Shown: positions 8,257 to 17,539 of the stretch, piece after piece
Position numbering within the stretch: position 1 is the first letter of the stretch
Layout of the letters: each line of letters opens with the position of its first letter
Assembly (NCBI GenBank): GCA_934162535.1
Contig: CAKPJC010000013.1
Location: forward strand, 1 to 47,074
From: an uncultured Clostridia bacterium
Lineage (GTDB): Bacteria; Bacillota; Clostridia; TANB77; CAG-508
Direction: 5' to 3'
DNA length: 47,074 nucleotides
The notes under the pieces: model-generated
Told to the model about the DNA's origin: nothing
Seen by the model: only the letters and a program-made list of their open reading frames with translations
Databases searched by the model: none
Made by a program: the position numbers and the translations under genes

Positions 8257-9033
8257 TTATCCTTGATACATACCTAATGTAAATATAGTCATTAACATTG
8301 TTAATAGTATTTCTGTTGGTATAAACATACATATAAATGTTGCTATTACTATAAATGGTCCAAATGGTATATATTCGTTTGATTTTTTTATTTTTGATGC
8401 TATAAGTATTATTCCTATAACTGCTCCTATTAAAAATGAAATTACTGCTATTATTATTATATTACTTAGTCCAAAATATAGACCTAATGCTCCCATTAGC
8501 TTTACATCACCTAGTCCCATCGCTTCTTTTCCATATATCAAGCTTCCTATTAATGTTATTGCTAAAAATATTCCTCCTCCTGCTAACATTCCTAATAGCA
8601 TGTCTATTGTGATTGCAACATTTGATGTTCCATACAGAAATGCTATTGCCATTCCTATTTCTGCCATTGTAAGGTTTAATCTATTTGGTATTATTTGTGA
8701 TTTATAGTCTATTACTAATGCTGATACTAGCATTGGCGTTAATACCATATATTTTATTAATGTCAAGTTTGATATTAATCCATCCTGTATTCCATAATGA
8801 TATACAAGCATTACATATATTAGTATATTTATGACTATTAGTATGTAATTTGGTCTAAAGTTTATTTTGTATTCTTGTATGATTTCTTTTGTAAATACTT
8901 TTTTATATTCAGGCAATCTTTTATTCATCCAGTCACATAGTTGTCCAACAATTGCACCTAGCAAGACTGCCACTAAATAAAATCCTATATGTGTTTCATT
9001 TATATACATTTTTCTTTTTGTATGGTTTCCCAT
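8257..9033 (-). CDS. Prepilin peptidase, A24 family (type IV leader peptidase)
   Basis: 258 aa and seven or so hydrophobic segments. The two catalytic aspartates of the aspartyl-protease family are visible: ALVIDYKSQIIPNRLN (about 125) and AMGLGDVKLMGALG (about 175, the GxGD motif). The N-terminal cytoplasmic zinc-binding methyltransferase-like loop with four cysteines found in PilD is absent, as in many Firmicutes homologues. It would cleave leader peptides of type IV pilin or competence pseudopilins, but no pilin gene lies in the window. It follows yqeG by 15 bases and precedes pepP by 12. Confidence 0.88.
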   Translation of the reverse strand: MGNHTKRKMYINETHIGFYLVAVLLGAIVGQLCDWMNKRLPEYKKVFTKEIIQEYKINFRPNYILIVINILIYVMLVYHYGIQDGLISNLTLIKYMVLTPMLVSALVIDYKSQIIPNRLNLTMAEIGMAIAFLYGTSNVAITIDMLLGMLAGGGIFLAITLIGSLIYGKEAMGLGDVKLMGALGLYFGLSNIIIIAVISFLIGAVIGIILIASKIKKSNEYIPFGPFIVIATFICMFIPTEILLTMLMTIFTLGMYQG

Positions 9034-9048
9034 ACACCCCTCTCTTCA

Positions 9049-9546
9049 CTATTTTTCTGTTGTTTTTTTATATTTATTTTTTATCAGTTCTTCTATTGGT
9101 CTTTTTATCATTGTTATCCAAATGTCTTTTTGGTCAATTGGCTCTACTAATATTGTAAACATTTTGCATCTATTTCCACCAATTACATCTGTGAATATTT
9201 GGTCTCCAACAATTGCTATGTTTTCTGATTTCTCGTCTAATTTTTTTTGGACTTTTTTGAACCCACCTTTTAGTGGCTTTTTTGCGAAATATTCATATTC
9301 TATTTCTAATTTTTTCGCAACTTTTTGGACTTTTTCTTTTTTGTTTGAATTAGATAATATGTATAATTTTATACCTTGTTCTTTTAGTCCCTTTGCCCAT
9401 TTTATTACATCTTCTTCTAAGTTTTTGTCATAATCTATTAATGTATTGTCTACATCCAATATTAATGCTTTTATTTTGTTTTTTTGAAGAAAGTCTAATT
9501 TTATTTCTTTTACACTCTGGAAATGTGCATCTGGATATAGTATCAT
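9049..9546 (-). CDS. yqeG: HAD-family phosphatase, YqeG type
   Basis: 165 aa. HAD motif I is LILDVDNTLIDYD (nucleophile Asp and acid/base Asp), motif II is YILSNSNK, the KPLKGG lysine is motif III, and GDQIFTDVIGGN is motif IV. This is the compact IIIA subclass found across Firmicutes. Substrate not established from sequence. The gene lies 55 bases after the transglycosylase gene and 15 before the prepilin peptidase gene, so it is probably in one operon with them. Confidence 0.9.
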   Translation of the reverse strand: MILYPDAHFQSVKEIKLDFLQKNKIKALILDVDNTLIDYDKNLEEDVIKWAKGLKEQGIKLYILSNSNKKEKVQKVAKKLEIEYEYFAKKPLKGGFKKVQKKLDEKSENIAIVGDQIFTDVIGGNRCKMFTILVEPIDQKDIWITMIKRPIEELIKNKYKKTTEK

Positions 9547-9601
9547 TTTTGCCTCCTCTTTTACCTCTATATATTAACAATCTAATTCTATTTTGTCAAT
9601 A

Positions 9602-10156
9602 TTAATTTACATCTGTATATATTTTATAGTCTCTCATTATTTTTCTTACATAAGTGTTTGTTTCTTTATATGGTATTTTTTCTATATCTGATCCATCTGC
9701 TTTTATTACACCATTTTTTATCCATTTGTCGACATTTCCACTTCCTGCATTATATGCTGCAAGTGCAACTTCAATGTTATCATATTTATTTATTAACTCC
9801 GATATATATATTGTTCCTAAATTAATATTTGTTTCTGGTTCTAATATTTTTTCTTCTGTTAATTCTATTCCATTTTTTCCTGCTATTTCTTCTGCTGTAG
9901 AATATAATAATTGCATTAATCCTTGTGCATTGCTTCTTGAGATTGCATTACTATTGAAATTGCTTTCTACTTTTATTAATGCATATATTAAGTTTTCGTC
10001 TATTTCATATTCACTTGAATATTTGCTAACATATTCTGCATATTCTTTTTTATACATTTGTTTCATCATAAGTTCTTTTAATCCTATTACAATTATTATG
10101 GTCATTATTAACATTATAATCGCTTTTATTATTTTTTTTCTAGCATATTTTGTCAA
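9602..10156 (-). CDS. Membrane-anchored lytic transglycosylase (SLT domain)
   Basis: 184 aa. An N-terminal transmembrane helix (about 10-27) is followed by a Slt70-type catalytic domain: catalytic Glu in ALIKVESNFN, the SNAQGLMQLLYSTA motif, the ETNINLGTIYISEL stretch and VALAAYNAGSGNVDKWI. It cleaves peptidoglycan between MurNAc and GlcNAc with formation of anhydro-MurNAc, outside the membrane. It starts 24 bases after the polA stop, an arrangement suggesting readthrough from polA. Confidence 0.9.
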   Translation of the reverse strand: MTKYARKKIIKAIIMLIMTIIIVIGLKELMMKQMYKKEYAEYVSKYSSEYEIDENLIYALIKVESNFNSNAISRSNAQGLMQLLYSTAEEIAGKNGIELTEEKILEPETNINLGTIYISELINKYDNIEVALAAYNAGSGNVDKWIKNGVIKADGSDIEKIPYKETNTYVRKIMRDYKIYTDVN

Positions 10157-10180
10157 TTTTCATTCTCCTTTTTGATGTTA

Positions 10181-12859
10181 TTATTTACAGTCATACCAGT
10201 TGCTTGCTTCTGATACATCTACAATTAATGGGACACTTAATTTTACTGCTTTTTCCATGCAATTTTTTAAAATGTCTGCAACTTCATTTAATTCATCAAT
10301 TGTTGCCTCTATTATCACTTCATCATGTACTTGAAGTATTATTTTTGACTTCATGTTTCTTGTCTTTAGCTCTTTTAATACGTTTATCATCGCTATTTTC
10401 ATTATGTCTGCCGCTGTTCCCTGTATAGGAGTGTTCATTGCAACTCGTTGTCCAAATTGTCTTACTATATAATTATTTGATTTAAGTTCTGGTATATATC
10501 TTCTTCTTTTAAATAGAGTTTCAACATATCCTTCTTTTTTTGCTTTTTCGACAATTTTATCCATGAATTTTTTTATTCCTGAATATTCTTCTAAATATTG
10601 TTCAATATATTTTTTTGCTTCTTTTCGTGATATTCCTAATTGTTCTCCTAGTCCAAAGTCACTTATTCCATATACTATTCCAAAGTTTACTGCTTTTGCA
10701 CTGCTTCTTTGTTCTTTTGTTACTTCTTCTAGTGGAATATTGAATACTTTTGATGCTGCTTGTTTATGTATATCTTCTCCATTTTTGAATGCTTGCACCA
10801 TGTGTTTGTCTTTTGATATATGTGCTAATACCCTTAGTTCAATTTGTGAGTAATCTGCATCTATATATAAACATCCCTCAGATGGTTTAAATATTTTTCT
10901 TAATCTTTTTCCTAATTCAAATCTTGTAGGTATGTTTTGTAAGTTTGGTTCTGTTGAACTTATTCTACCCGTTGCTGTTATTGTTTGGTGGAAAAATGAG
11001 TGTATCCTATGTGTTTTAGGGTTTATGTATTGTTTCATTCCCTCTACATATGTCGAGTTTAACTTCATCAATTGTCTATATTCAAGTAATCTTTCTATTA
11101 CAGGATGTTCTTCTTTTAATTTTTCTAATACATCCATGTCTGTTGAGTATCCACTTTTTGTCTTTTTTACTACAGGTAGTTTTAATTTTTCAAACAATAC
11201 TTCTCCTAATTGTTTTGTAGAATTTATATTAAATTCTTCTCCACATAATTCGTGTATTTCTTGTGTTAGTATTTCTAGTCTTCCTTTTATTTCGTTTCCA
11301 TATTCCTCAAGTTCATTTATATCAACATACATTCCATTCCATTGCATTTCTGCTAACACTTCTACTGTTGGCATGTCAATGTTATCAAATAGCTCTATCG
11401 CATTAACCTCTTCTAGCTTTCTTAATGTTAGTTCTGATAGTTCATATATTTCTTGTACATATAAGCTGTTTTTTATTTTTTCATTATTTTCTTGGTCTGC
11501 TTGTTCTTCAAATAAACTTGTTTGACTTTCTTCTTTTACCCCTTTTTCTTTTAAGTATTCCTGATTATCTATTTCAAGATAGTCCCTTGCTAGTATATCT
11601 ATTGTATATTTGCTTGTTGGATTTAATATATATGTTGCAATTTTTGCATCATATTTCATGTTTTTCATTGTTATTCCTATTTGTTTTAATAATATATAGT
11701 CTCTTGATATATCATATCCATATTTTTCTATTTTATCATTTTCAAATATTTTCTTTATTTGTTTTGTAAAGTTTTCACTTCTTTTTATATAATATATCTT
11801 GTTTTGGTCATATATGCTTATTCCTGTGATTTCTTCTTTTATTATTAGGCTTACATCGTTATTTTCTTTACATTCCAAGTAATAGTATAGTTTTTCATCT
11901 ATTTCTGGTATTTCTGTTGTTTCTATTATTTCTTTTCTGTTTTGGGCATTTGTCTGATTTGGTTGTGCTTCTTCTTTTAGTCCAAATCTTTCTATATATC
12001 TATTAAATCTTAGTTCTTCAAATATCTCTAATACTTTTGGTCTATCCCACTCTTCAAGTTTTATTTCTTCAAGTGTATCTTCTAATGGCACATTTGTATC
12101 TATTTCTCCAAGTACTCGTGAAAGTTCTGCATTTTCTTTATTATTTATAATGTTTTCTTTTTGTTTTCCTTTTAGGTCATCTTCTCCTGATTCTATTTTT
12201 TCATATAGTTCTTTTACTGTATTATATTTTTGTATTAGAGAGATTGCTGTTTTTGGTCCTATTCCTGGTACTCCTGGTATGTTGTCAGATGTATCTCCTT
12301 GTAATGCTTTTACTTCTATTAATTGTTCTGGCTCTAGCCCGTATTCTTCTAATATTTTTTTTCTGTCATAATCTTCTGTTTCAGTTTTTCCTCCTTTTGT
12401 TCTTGGTATTCTTATTGTTATATTGTCGCTTGCTAATTGGAATGTGTCTCTATCTCCTGAAAGTATTGTTACTTCTAGTCCCTGCTTTTCTCCATATTTT
12501 GCAAGTGTTCCTAGTATATCATCACCCTCATATCCCTGTTTTTCTATTATGTCTATATTCATTGCTTTTAGTATTTCTTTTATTATTGGCATTTGCTCTG
12601 CCAATTCATCTGGCATTCCATGTCTATTTGCTTTATATCCATCATATAATTTATGCCTTTTTGTTGGACCTTTTAAGTCAAATGCTACAGCAATATATTG
12701 TGGTTTTATATCTTCTAATATTTTAAATAATATTGCTAAAAAACCATATATCGCATTTGTATATTTTCCATCTTTTGTTGTTAGCATTTTACTTCCCATT
12801 ATTCCATAAAATGCTCTATTCATTATACTATTACCATCTATTAATACTAATTTATCCAA
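10181..12859 (-). CDS. polA: DNA polymerase I
   Basis: 892 aa from a TTG start at 12859. The upstream ATG at 12874 contains the AGGAG within its own codons 2-3, seven bases before the TTG, and homologues begin at KLVLIDGNS, so TTG is the better start. Residues 1-290: 5' nuclease (LIDGNS, EGDDILGT, SGDRDTFQL, GDTSDNIPGVPGIGPKTA). Residues ~310-480: 3'-5' exonuclease fold but with the metal-binding Asp/Glu residues lost (YYYLECKENN where a DTE is expected), so no proofreading is expected, as in other Gram-positive Pol I enzymes. Residues ~500-892: polymerase with DADYSQIELRVLAH, RSSAKAVNFGIVYG and VHDEV. It fills gaps in repair and Okazaki-fragment maturation. Confidence 0.96.
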   Translation of the reverse strand: MDKLVLIDGNSIMNRAFYGIMGSKMLTTKDGKYTNAIYGFLAILFKILEDIKPQYIAVAFDLKGPTKRHKLYDGYKANRHGMPDELAEQMPIIKEILKAMNIDIIEKQGYEGDDILGTLAKYGEKQGLEVTILSGDRDTFQLASDNITIRIPRTKGGKTETEDYDRKKILEEYGLEPEQLIEVKALQGDTSDNIPGVPGIGPKTAISLIQKYNTVKELYEKIESGEDDLKGKQKENIINNKENAELSRVLGEIDTNVPLEDTLEEIKLEEWDRPKVLEIFEELRFNRYIERFGLKEEAQPNQTNAQNRKEIIETTEIPEIDEKLYYYLECKENNDVSLIIKEEITGISIYDQNKIYYIKRSENFTKQIKKIFENDKIEKYGYDISRDYILLKQIGITMKNMKYDAKIATYILNPTSKYTIDILARDYLEIDNQEYLKEKGVKEESQTSLFEEQADQENNEKIKNSLYVQEIYELSELTLRKLEEVNAIELFDNIDMPTVEVLAEMQWNGMYVDINELEEYGNEIKGRLEILTQEIHELCGEEFNINSTKQLGEVLFEKLKLPVVKKTKSGYSTDMDVLEKLKEEHPVIERLLEYRQLMKLNSTYVEGMKQYINPKTHRIHSFFHQTITATGRISSTEPNLQNIPTRFELGKRLRKIFKPSEGCLYIDADYSQIELRVLAHISKDKHMVQAFKNGEDIHKQAASKVFNIPLEEVTKEQRSSAKAVNFGIVYGISDFGLGEQLGISRKEAKKYIEQYLEEYSGIKKFMDKIVEKAKKEGYVETLFKRRRYIPELKSNNYIVRQFGQRVAMNTPIQGTAADIMKIAMINVLKELKTRNMKSKIILQVHDEVIIEATIDELNEVADILKNCMEKAVKLSVPLIVDVSEASNWYDCK

Positions 12860-12970
12860 TTTTCTTCTCCTCATTCTTTATTTTTTTACTTTTTGAATTA
12901 TATCATAATACATTCTCTTTTTCTATACATTGATTTAATTTTTTTACAGAACTATATAATGAATTAAAGT

Positions 12971-13005
12971 AAAAAAAACGAAGCTATCTGTTAAATAACC
13001 TCGTT
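12971..13005 (-). terminator. Terminator of the 13018-13665 gene
   Basis: AACGAGG (13005-12999) pairs with CTTCGTT (12983-12977) with one G-U, then eight T. It isolates the gene from polA. Confidence 0.75.
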
Positions 13006-13017
13006 CTTAATTATTTT

Positions 13018-13665
13018 TTATTTTAAAGTATACTGGCTTATATCTGGTTCTACAAATATTGAGTCATCTATATTGTTAAATTCATATTCTCTTTCCATCG
13101 TCATATTATCTCCTATCGCTTTTACATATAGTCCTGTATCTTTGTCTATGTATACTCTTGAGTCTTTTTCAGTTAATGATGTTGTTGATAAAAATCCTTT
13201 TATTTCATAGCATTGTTTACCATTACATTCTGTTGATTTTATTCTTGCTGTTATACTGCTTAAAAATGTTTGCCATTTGTTGTCTGTCTCTAAAAAGTTG
13301 TATATGTTTATTTGCATAAATGATGTACTGTTGTTTAATTTTGCTGTTTTTCCTTCTTCATTATCCCAAAATGTGTCTACTCTTTCTCCATTATTGTAGA
13401 AGGTCATTTTTGCTGTTTTTCCTTCAAAGTCTCTTACTAATTTTAAAACTTCTTTTTGATCTTTTCTGTAATATTCAATTGTTACTTCTGTTCCATTTTC
13501 TGTTGATATAGATTTCGTATAGTAATTCGTACATTCTGCATATTTTGATACTTTATTTTGTAAATCTGTTATTATAGCGTAGTTTCTAATTGTGTGGATT
13601 AGTACTATTACGATTACTATTAATAGTATTATTCCAATGATTTTTAAAATTCTTTTTTTATTCAT
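13018..13665 (-). CDS. Membrane-anchored protein of unknown function (LolA/outer-lipoprotein-carrier-like)
   Basis: 215 aa. Basic start MNKKRILK, a hydrophobic helix (about 8-27), then an exported domain rich in short beta-like strands (VTIEYYRKDQKEVLKLVRDF, KMTFYNN, DSRVYIDKDTGLYVKAI). The VYIDKDTGLYVKA pattern resembles LolA/sortilin-like domain proteins of Firmicutes, but this is only a resemblance. The hydrophobic segment has no lipobox cysteine. It is a single-gene unit between the ABC operon and polA, with its own terminator. Confidence 0.6.
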   Translation of the reverse strand: MNKKRILKIIGIILLIVIVIVLIHTIRNYAIITDLQNKVSKYAECTNYYTKSISTENGTEVTIEYYRKDQKEVLKLVRDFEGKTAKMTFYNNGERVDTFWDNEEGKTAKLNNSTSFMQINIYNFLETDNKWQTFLSSITARIKSTECNGKQCYEIKGFLSTTSLTEKDSRVYIDKDTGLYVKAIGDNMTMEREYEFNNIDDSIFVEPDISQYTLK

Positions 13666-13786
13666 ATAAACTCCCCCTTTTCATTTGTGCAATTATCTTT
13701 CTGTTTTAATATAAATATATTTTAACATATTAAGAGTTTTTATGCAATTTTTTTACAAAATCTTTCTTTATTTTTTATCAAACTGC

Positions 13787-14575
13787 TTAGTCAACATTTA
13801 CTCCTTTATTTAATATCTTATTTCCAATAAAATATATTCCAATACTGTATATTGCATATATTACTATTCCTATTATTGCAGTGCTTTTCATAGCATTTGA
13901 GCTTACTTCAATATTATTAAATATTGACATTATATCTGGATTTATTAGCCCTGAAATATATATTATTCCTAATGATATTGCTGATAAAATCATGTATATT
14001 GCAAATCCATAAATTATTGATTTTGTTATTTTTAAATTGTTTGATCTATGTCCTATTATAATTCCTAATATACCTGTCATTATCATAAATAGAAATTCAA
14101 AAAATATTGTAGCTATTAGTGTTATTATCAAACTAAATACTGAACAATCAAAATATATGGCTGATTGTTCTAATGCAATTTTAAATGATTCCCATGTTTC
14201 TTTATTTAAGCAACATATAGCAAGACTTAATGCTATAACCACAAATGATGTTAACAGTGTTATTATTGCTGTTAAAATTTTTGATGTATATATTTCACTT
14301 TTACTTACAGGAAGTGTATGTGTTAAATATGATTCATCTTTATATATGTTTTTTATAAATCTTGCCCAATTTCTCATAAAACAATTTATTATTATATTAA
14401 TTACCATTGCAATTATAATACCTGAACATATTTTGTCTATTATTACTATTATTAATGTTTTTTCAAAACTCTCTACTATTCTTGTAATTATTGCAAAGAA
14501 AACAGTAAGTATATAAAATACTATTAATGGTTTATAACACCATTTTAAATCATATTTTAATAATTTTTTTAACAT
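13787..14575 (-). CDS. ABC transporter permease (ABC-2 type)
   Basis: 262 aa with about six hydrophobic segments and no recognisable soluble domain. It begins seven bases before the end of the upstream ATPase gene, so the two are translationally coupled and form one transporter. The soluble N-terminus LLKKLLKYDLKW is typical of permeases paired with YtrB-type ATPases. Substrate unknown; the related B. subtilis ytr system responds to cell-wall-active antibiotics. Confidence 0.85.
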   Translation of the reverse strand: MLKKLLKYDLKWCYKPLIVFYILTVFFAIITRIVESFEKTLIIVIIDKICSGIIIAMVINIIINCFMRNWARFIKNIYKDESYLTHTLPVSKSEIYTSKILTAIITLLTSFVVIALSLAICCLNKETWESFKIALEQSAIYFDCSVFSLIITLIATIFFEFLFMIMTGILGIIIGHRSNNLKITKSIIYGFAIYMILSAISLGIIYISGLINPDIMSIFNNIEVSSNAMKSTAIIGIVIYAIYSIGIYFIGNKILNKGVNVD

Positions 14576-15264
14576 TTAAAGCACCTCCTAAATACTTCGT
14601 CTATTGATGCATTTTCTTTTTTTCTTAATTCATCAGCTGATGATGTTAATATGATTTCTCCTTTGTCTATGAAAATAACTTCATCTAATATTCTTTCTAT
14701 ATCACTTATCAAGTGTGTTGATATTATTACACTTGCCCCTTCATTGAAGTTTGATAATATAGTGTCTAATATATAATCTCGTGTTGCAGGATCAACTCCA
14801 CCTAACGGCTCATCTAATACATACAGTTCTGCATCTCTACTCATTACTAGTATTAGTTGCAATTTTTCTTGCATTCCTTTTGACATTTTGCTTATTTTTG
14901 AGCTTATGTCTAAGTCTAAATCATTTAATAATTTTATAGCTTTTTCTTTGTTGAAATTTTCATAAAATTCATCAAAATATGTTATTGTCTGTGAAATAGT
15001 CATACTTTTATCTAAATATGTTCTTTCTGGCAAATATGATATTATTGTTTTTGATTTTACCCCTGGTTTTTCACCATTAATTAATATTTCTCCACTTGTT
15101 GGAGTTAATAAATCATTCATTAATTTTATTAATGTTGTTTTTCCCATTCCATTTTTTCCTAGTAATCCTATAATTTTTCCTTTGGGAATGGTTAAATTAA
15201 TGTTACGAAGAATTTGTTTGCCGTCAAATTCTTTGCATAAATTATTGCACTTAACTAATTCCAT
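14569..15264 (-). CDS. ABC transporter ATP-binding protein
   Basis: 231 aa. Walker A is GLLGKNGMGKTT, the signature is SKGMQEKLQ (replacing LSGGQ, as common in this subfamily), and Walker B is LYVLDEPLGG with the D-loop GVDPATR and H-loop STHLISD. It supplies ATP hydrolysis to the permease encoded next. Its ATG overlaps the regulator gene by 14 bases and has GGAGG just before it. Confidence 0.92.
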   Translation of the reverse strand: MELVKCNNLCKEFDGKQILRNINLTIPKGKIIGLLGKNGMGKTTLIKLMNDLLTPTSGEILINGEKPGVKSKTIISYLPERTYLDKSMTISQTITYFDEFYENFNKEKAIKLLNDLDLDISSKISKMSKGMQEKLQLILVMSRDAELYVLDEPLGGVDPATRDYILDTILSNFNEGASVIISTHLISDIERILDEVIFIDKGEIILTSSADELRKKENASIDEVFRRCFKC

Positions 15265-15625
15265 TTTTTCCTCCTAATTCTTGCAAGTATTTTATTGCTA
15301 ATTCTTGATTTATGCCTATGTTTTCCATACTTTTTAGATAATTATTTACTTTTTCTTGTGCTAGTTCTTTTTTTGTTTTTTCTATTTGCTTTTCATCTTC
15401 TGTTACATACTTTCCATTTGTTCTTTCTGTATAAATTAGCTTTTCACTTTCAAGTTCTGCTAGTGCTTTTTGCATAGTGTTTGGATTTACTTTCATTATT
15501 AATGCTAATTCTCTTACAGATGGTAGTTTTTGCCCTTTTTGATATTTCCCTGAAACTATGTCTATTCTTATCATTTCAACTAGTTGAATGTAAATAGGTC
15601 TTTCATTATCAAAAATATATTCCAT
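15251..15625 (-). CDS. GntR-family regulator, YtrA subfamily
   Basis: 124 aa, the length of the YtrA type: a winged helix (PIYIQLVEMIRIDIVSGKYQKGQKLPSVRELA) read in two parts, the PNTMQKALAELE recognition region, then a short dimerisation tail instead of a large ligand domain. It is the first gene of a regulator-ATPase-permease operon. The inverted repeat overlapping its promoter (15641-15668) points to autoregulation. Confidence 0.92.
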   Translation of the reverse strand: MEYIFDNERPIYIQLVEMIRIDIVSGKYQKGQKLPSVRELALIMKVNPNTMQKALAELESEKLIYTERTNGKYVTEDEKQIEKTKKELAQEKVNNYLKSMENIGINQELAIKYLQELGGKNGIS

Positions 15626-15640
15626 AATTATCTCCTTTCA

Positions 15641-15693
15641 TTATTGTATTACTTGCATAGTACAATAATACTATTTTATTTTTTATTTGTCAA
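15641..15693 (-). promoter_or_regulatory. Promoter and GntR operator of the ABC operon
   Basis: TTGACA (15693-15688), 17-base spacer, TATTAT (15670-15665). A perfect inverted repeat TTATTGTA (15668-15661) / TACAATAA (15648-15641), with a 12-base spacer, begins inside the -10 element and covers the start point. Its spacing resembles the known YtrA operator (AGTGTA-N13-TACACT). A bound dimer would block transcription. Confidence 0.75.
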
Positions 15694-15803
15694 TACTGAT
15701 TTATAATTTTTGTATTTTTCTTTGATTTGCTCTATCCCAATTTGAGTTTTCGACTAAAAAAGAAAAACTCAAAAAGTTAGCGATTGTGGTCTTAAATATA
15801 AAA

Positions 15804-15834
15804 AGAACAAAGGACTACTATGTCGCTTTGTTCT
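15804..15834 (-). terminator. Terminator of the broken mntP
   Basis: AGAACAAAG (15834-15826) pairs with CTTTGTTCT (15812-15804), then TTTTTAT. It overlaps the mntP stop codon by two bases and probably closes the whole manganese unit. Confidence 0.75.
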
Positions 15835-16172
15835 AAAATGAAATTATATTTAAATGTTCTAATAATATTTTAATCCCAAGCAATATTAGTATAATTCCTC
15901 CCATAAGTTCTGCTTTGCTTTGATGCTAGTAATAATGCAAAAGCAAGCCAATGATCAAATTTTGTTACAAGACCTTCAAATGTTGTCCCTAGAAAATATC
16001 CTATTACTGGCATCAGTGCTTGAAATATTCCAAAGTATAATGCGATTATTATTGTATTTTTCCAATTCATTTTTTTCATAGATAATCCTTTGCAAATTGA
16101 TACTGCAAAAGCATCCATTGCCAAGCCTATTCCTAATAATGTTATTTCTACTATTCCCATATTTAATTTCAT
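15833..16172 (-). pseudogene. mntP: Manganese exporter MntP, internal deletion and frameshift
   Basis: The first ~85 residues are a normal MntP start (IGLAMDAFAVSICKGLSMKK, GYFLGTTFEGLVTKFDHWLAFALLL). The frame then runs out as SRTYGRNYTNIAWD. In another frame the expected family ending appears, AELMGGIILILLGIKILLEHL, ending at 15833. Intact MntP has about 185 residues in two repeated halves, so roughly 75 central residues have been lost by a deletion that also shifts the frame. The product cannot form the six-helix transporter. It lies directly after the riboswitch-controlled antiporter gene, so both were probably Mn-efflux genes. Confidence 0.85.
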
Positions 16173-16260
16173 TCCTTCCTAAAGTCACAGATTATGTATC
16201 TATGTATTGTCACATTTTTAATAAGAGTCGACATAGTCCAAAATTATAATTATTTTTCTC

Positions 16261-17211
16261 CTATTTTACCATTAATATTGCTATATATGCTATATACATT
16301 AAAAAATATATTATTCCATTTGCTCTGCTCATTTTTTCTTTTGGTGGTATAAATGGAAACAATGCTAAAATTATAGTTGATAATACTAATATAGTTAGGT
16401 CAAAGTTGTATGTAATGTTATATGTGATTGGTGTTATTGCTGAAGATACACCTATTATTAACAATATATTAAATATATTTGATCCTATTATGTTTCCTAT
16501 TGCTATATCGCTATTTCCTTTCACAGCAGCAGTTACACTTGTTATAAGTTCTGGTAAACTTGTTCCTACTGCAAGTATTGTTAATCCTATAATTTTTTCG
16601 CTTATATTGAAATAATTTGCTATATTTACTGAATAGTTTACTACTAAGTCTCCTCCGACTTTTAGCCCTATGATTCCAAGGATTATAAAAAATATATTTT
16701 TTATTGTATTGTTTTCTCTATTTTCTTTTGTATTAATTTCAATTAATTTTTCCTTACTTTCTTTTTTCCCCATATAAATTGTGTATCCAAGAAATGCACC
16801 AAATAGTAATAAAAGTATTATTGCTTCTGGTCTTGATATGCCGTTTTGGGTATTACAAAATATCGCAAGTACTATTGTGGATATTAAACATATTGGTATT
16901 TCGTACATTCTTGTTTCTTTTTGAAATTTTACTGGCTTTATAATTGCTGATAATCCCAAAATAAGTAGTAAATTACATAGGTTGCTTCCAATTATGTTTC
17001 CTATTGCCATGTCTGAATGTCCATCAATTGCTGATGTTACACTTACAAATAACTCTGGCATTGATGTTCCTATTGAGACTATTGTAAGTCCTATTATTAT
17101 TTCTGGTATGTGGAATTTTTTTGCTACTCCACTTGACCCGTCAACTAGCAAGTTTGCACTCGCAATCAGAAATACAAATCCTACAAGGATTAATGTTACT
17201 GATAATAACAT
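16261..17211 (-). CDS. Calcium/sodium (cation/proton) antiporter, YrbG/CaxB family
   Basis: 316 aa from the ATG at 17211, which has GGGGG eight bases upstream. A longer frame starting at 17307 would run through the riboswitch terminator and is not used. Ten or so membrane segments form two inverted repeats, each with the alpha-repeat motif: GTSMPELFVSVTSAIDGHSD with GNIIGSNLCNLLLILG, and GTSLPELITSVTAAVKGNSD with GNIIGSNIFNILLIIG. These acidic and Asn/Ser residues bind the cation. A Mn2+ riboswitch precedes it, so export of Mn2+ is more likely than Ca2+; that inference rests on the leader. Confidence 0.9.
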   Translation of the reverse strand: MLLSVTLILVGFVFLIASANLLVDGSSGVAKKFHIPEIIIGLTIVSIGTSMPELFVSVTSAIDGHSDMAIGNIIGSNLCNLLLILGLSAIIKPVKFQKETRMYEIPICLISTIVLAIFCNTQNGISRPEAIILLLLFGAFLGYTIYMGKKESKEKLIEINTKENRENNTIKNIFFIILGIIGLKVGGDLVVNYSVNIANYFNISEKIIGLTILAVGTSLPELITSVTAAVKGNSDIAIGNIIGSNIFNILLIIGVSSAITPITYNITYNFDLTILVLSTIILALFPFIPPKEKMSRANGIIYFLMYIAYIAILMVK

Positions 17212-17271
17212 TTTTTCTTTCCCCCTCATTTTTTTATTTAACAATAAACAAGAAAGTTGGTATATTATTAC

Positions 17272-17400
17272 AAAAAAAAAGACTTCGTCTGCATTTTGTA
17301 TGTGCAAACAAGTCTCATTATTTAAAATAAAGCCAGATATTATTTTATCAGTATGTTGACTTTATTACATATTTTATATGCCAATTACTCCCTTATTTCT
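17272..17400 (-). promoter_or_regulatory. yybP-ykoY manganese riboswitch with terminator
   Basis: P1 pairs AAAUAAG with CUUGUUU. Directly inside P1 are the two conserved pieces of the class, GGAGUA on the 5' side and AUGAGA on the 3' side. A short P2 (CAUAU/AUAUG) follows, then a P3-P4 arm closed by AAAGUC/GGCUUU that carries the AACAUACUGAU strand. The 3' strand of P1 is also the 5' arm of an intrinsic terminator (GACTT...AAGTC plus TGCA/TGCA, nine T at 17280-17272). Mn2+ binding would hold P1 and prevent the terminator, turning the antiporter gene on. A start at about 17399 places the aptamer at the 5' end of the RNA. Confidence 0.85.
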
Positions 17401-17405
17401 TGGAT

Positions 17406-17434
17406 ATTATACATGACTTTTTTTATTTTTACAA
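17406..17434 (-). promoter_or_regulatory. Promoter of the riboswitch-antiporter unit
   Basis: TTGTAA (17434-17429), 17-base spacer, TATAAT (17411-17406). Its expected start point lies a few bases before the riboswitch P1. Confidence 0.75.
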
Positions 17435-17539
17435 GTATTTTGGCATTTTTTCCCTAATTTTTTTCTTTTTAATATCCCAAATGTAAATCCTCGTTTTTTT
17501 TATATGACACCTCTGTTTTATTATATGTTATAATTATGA

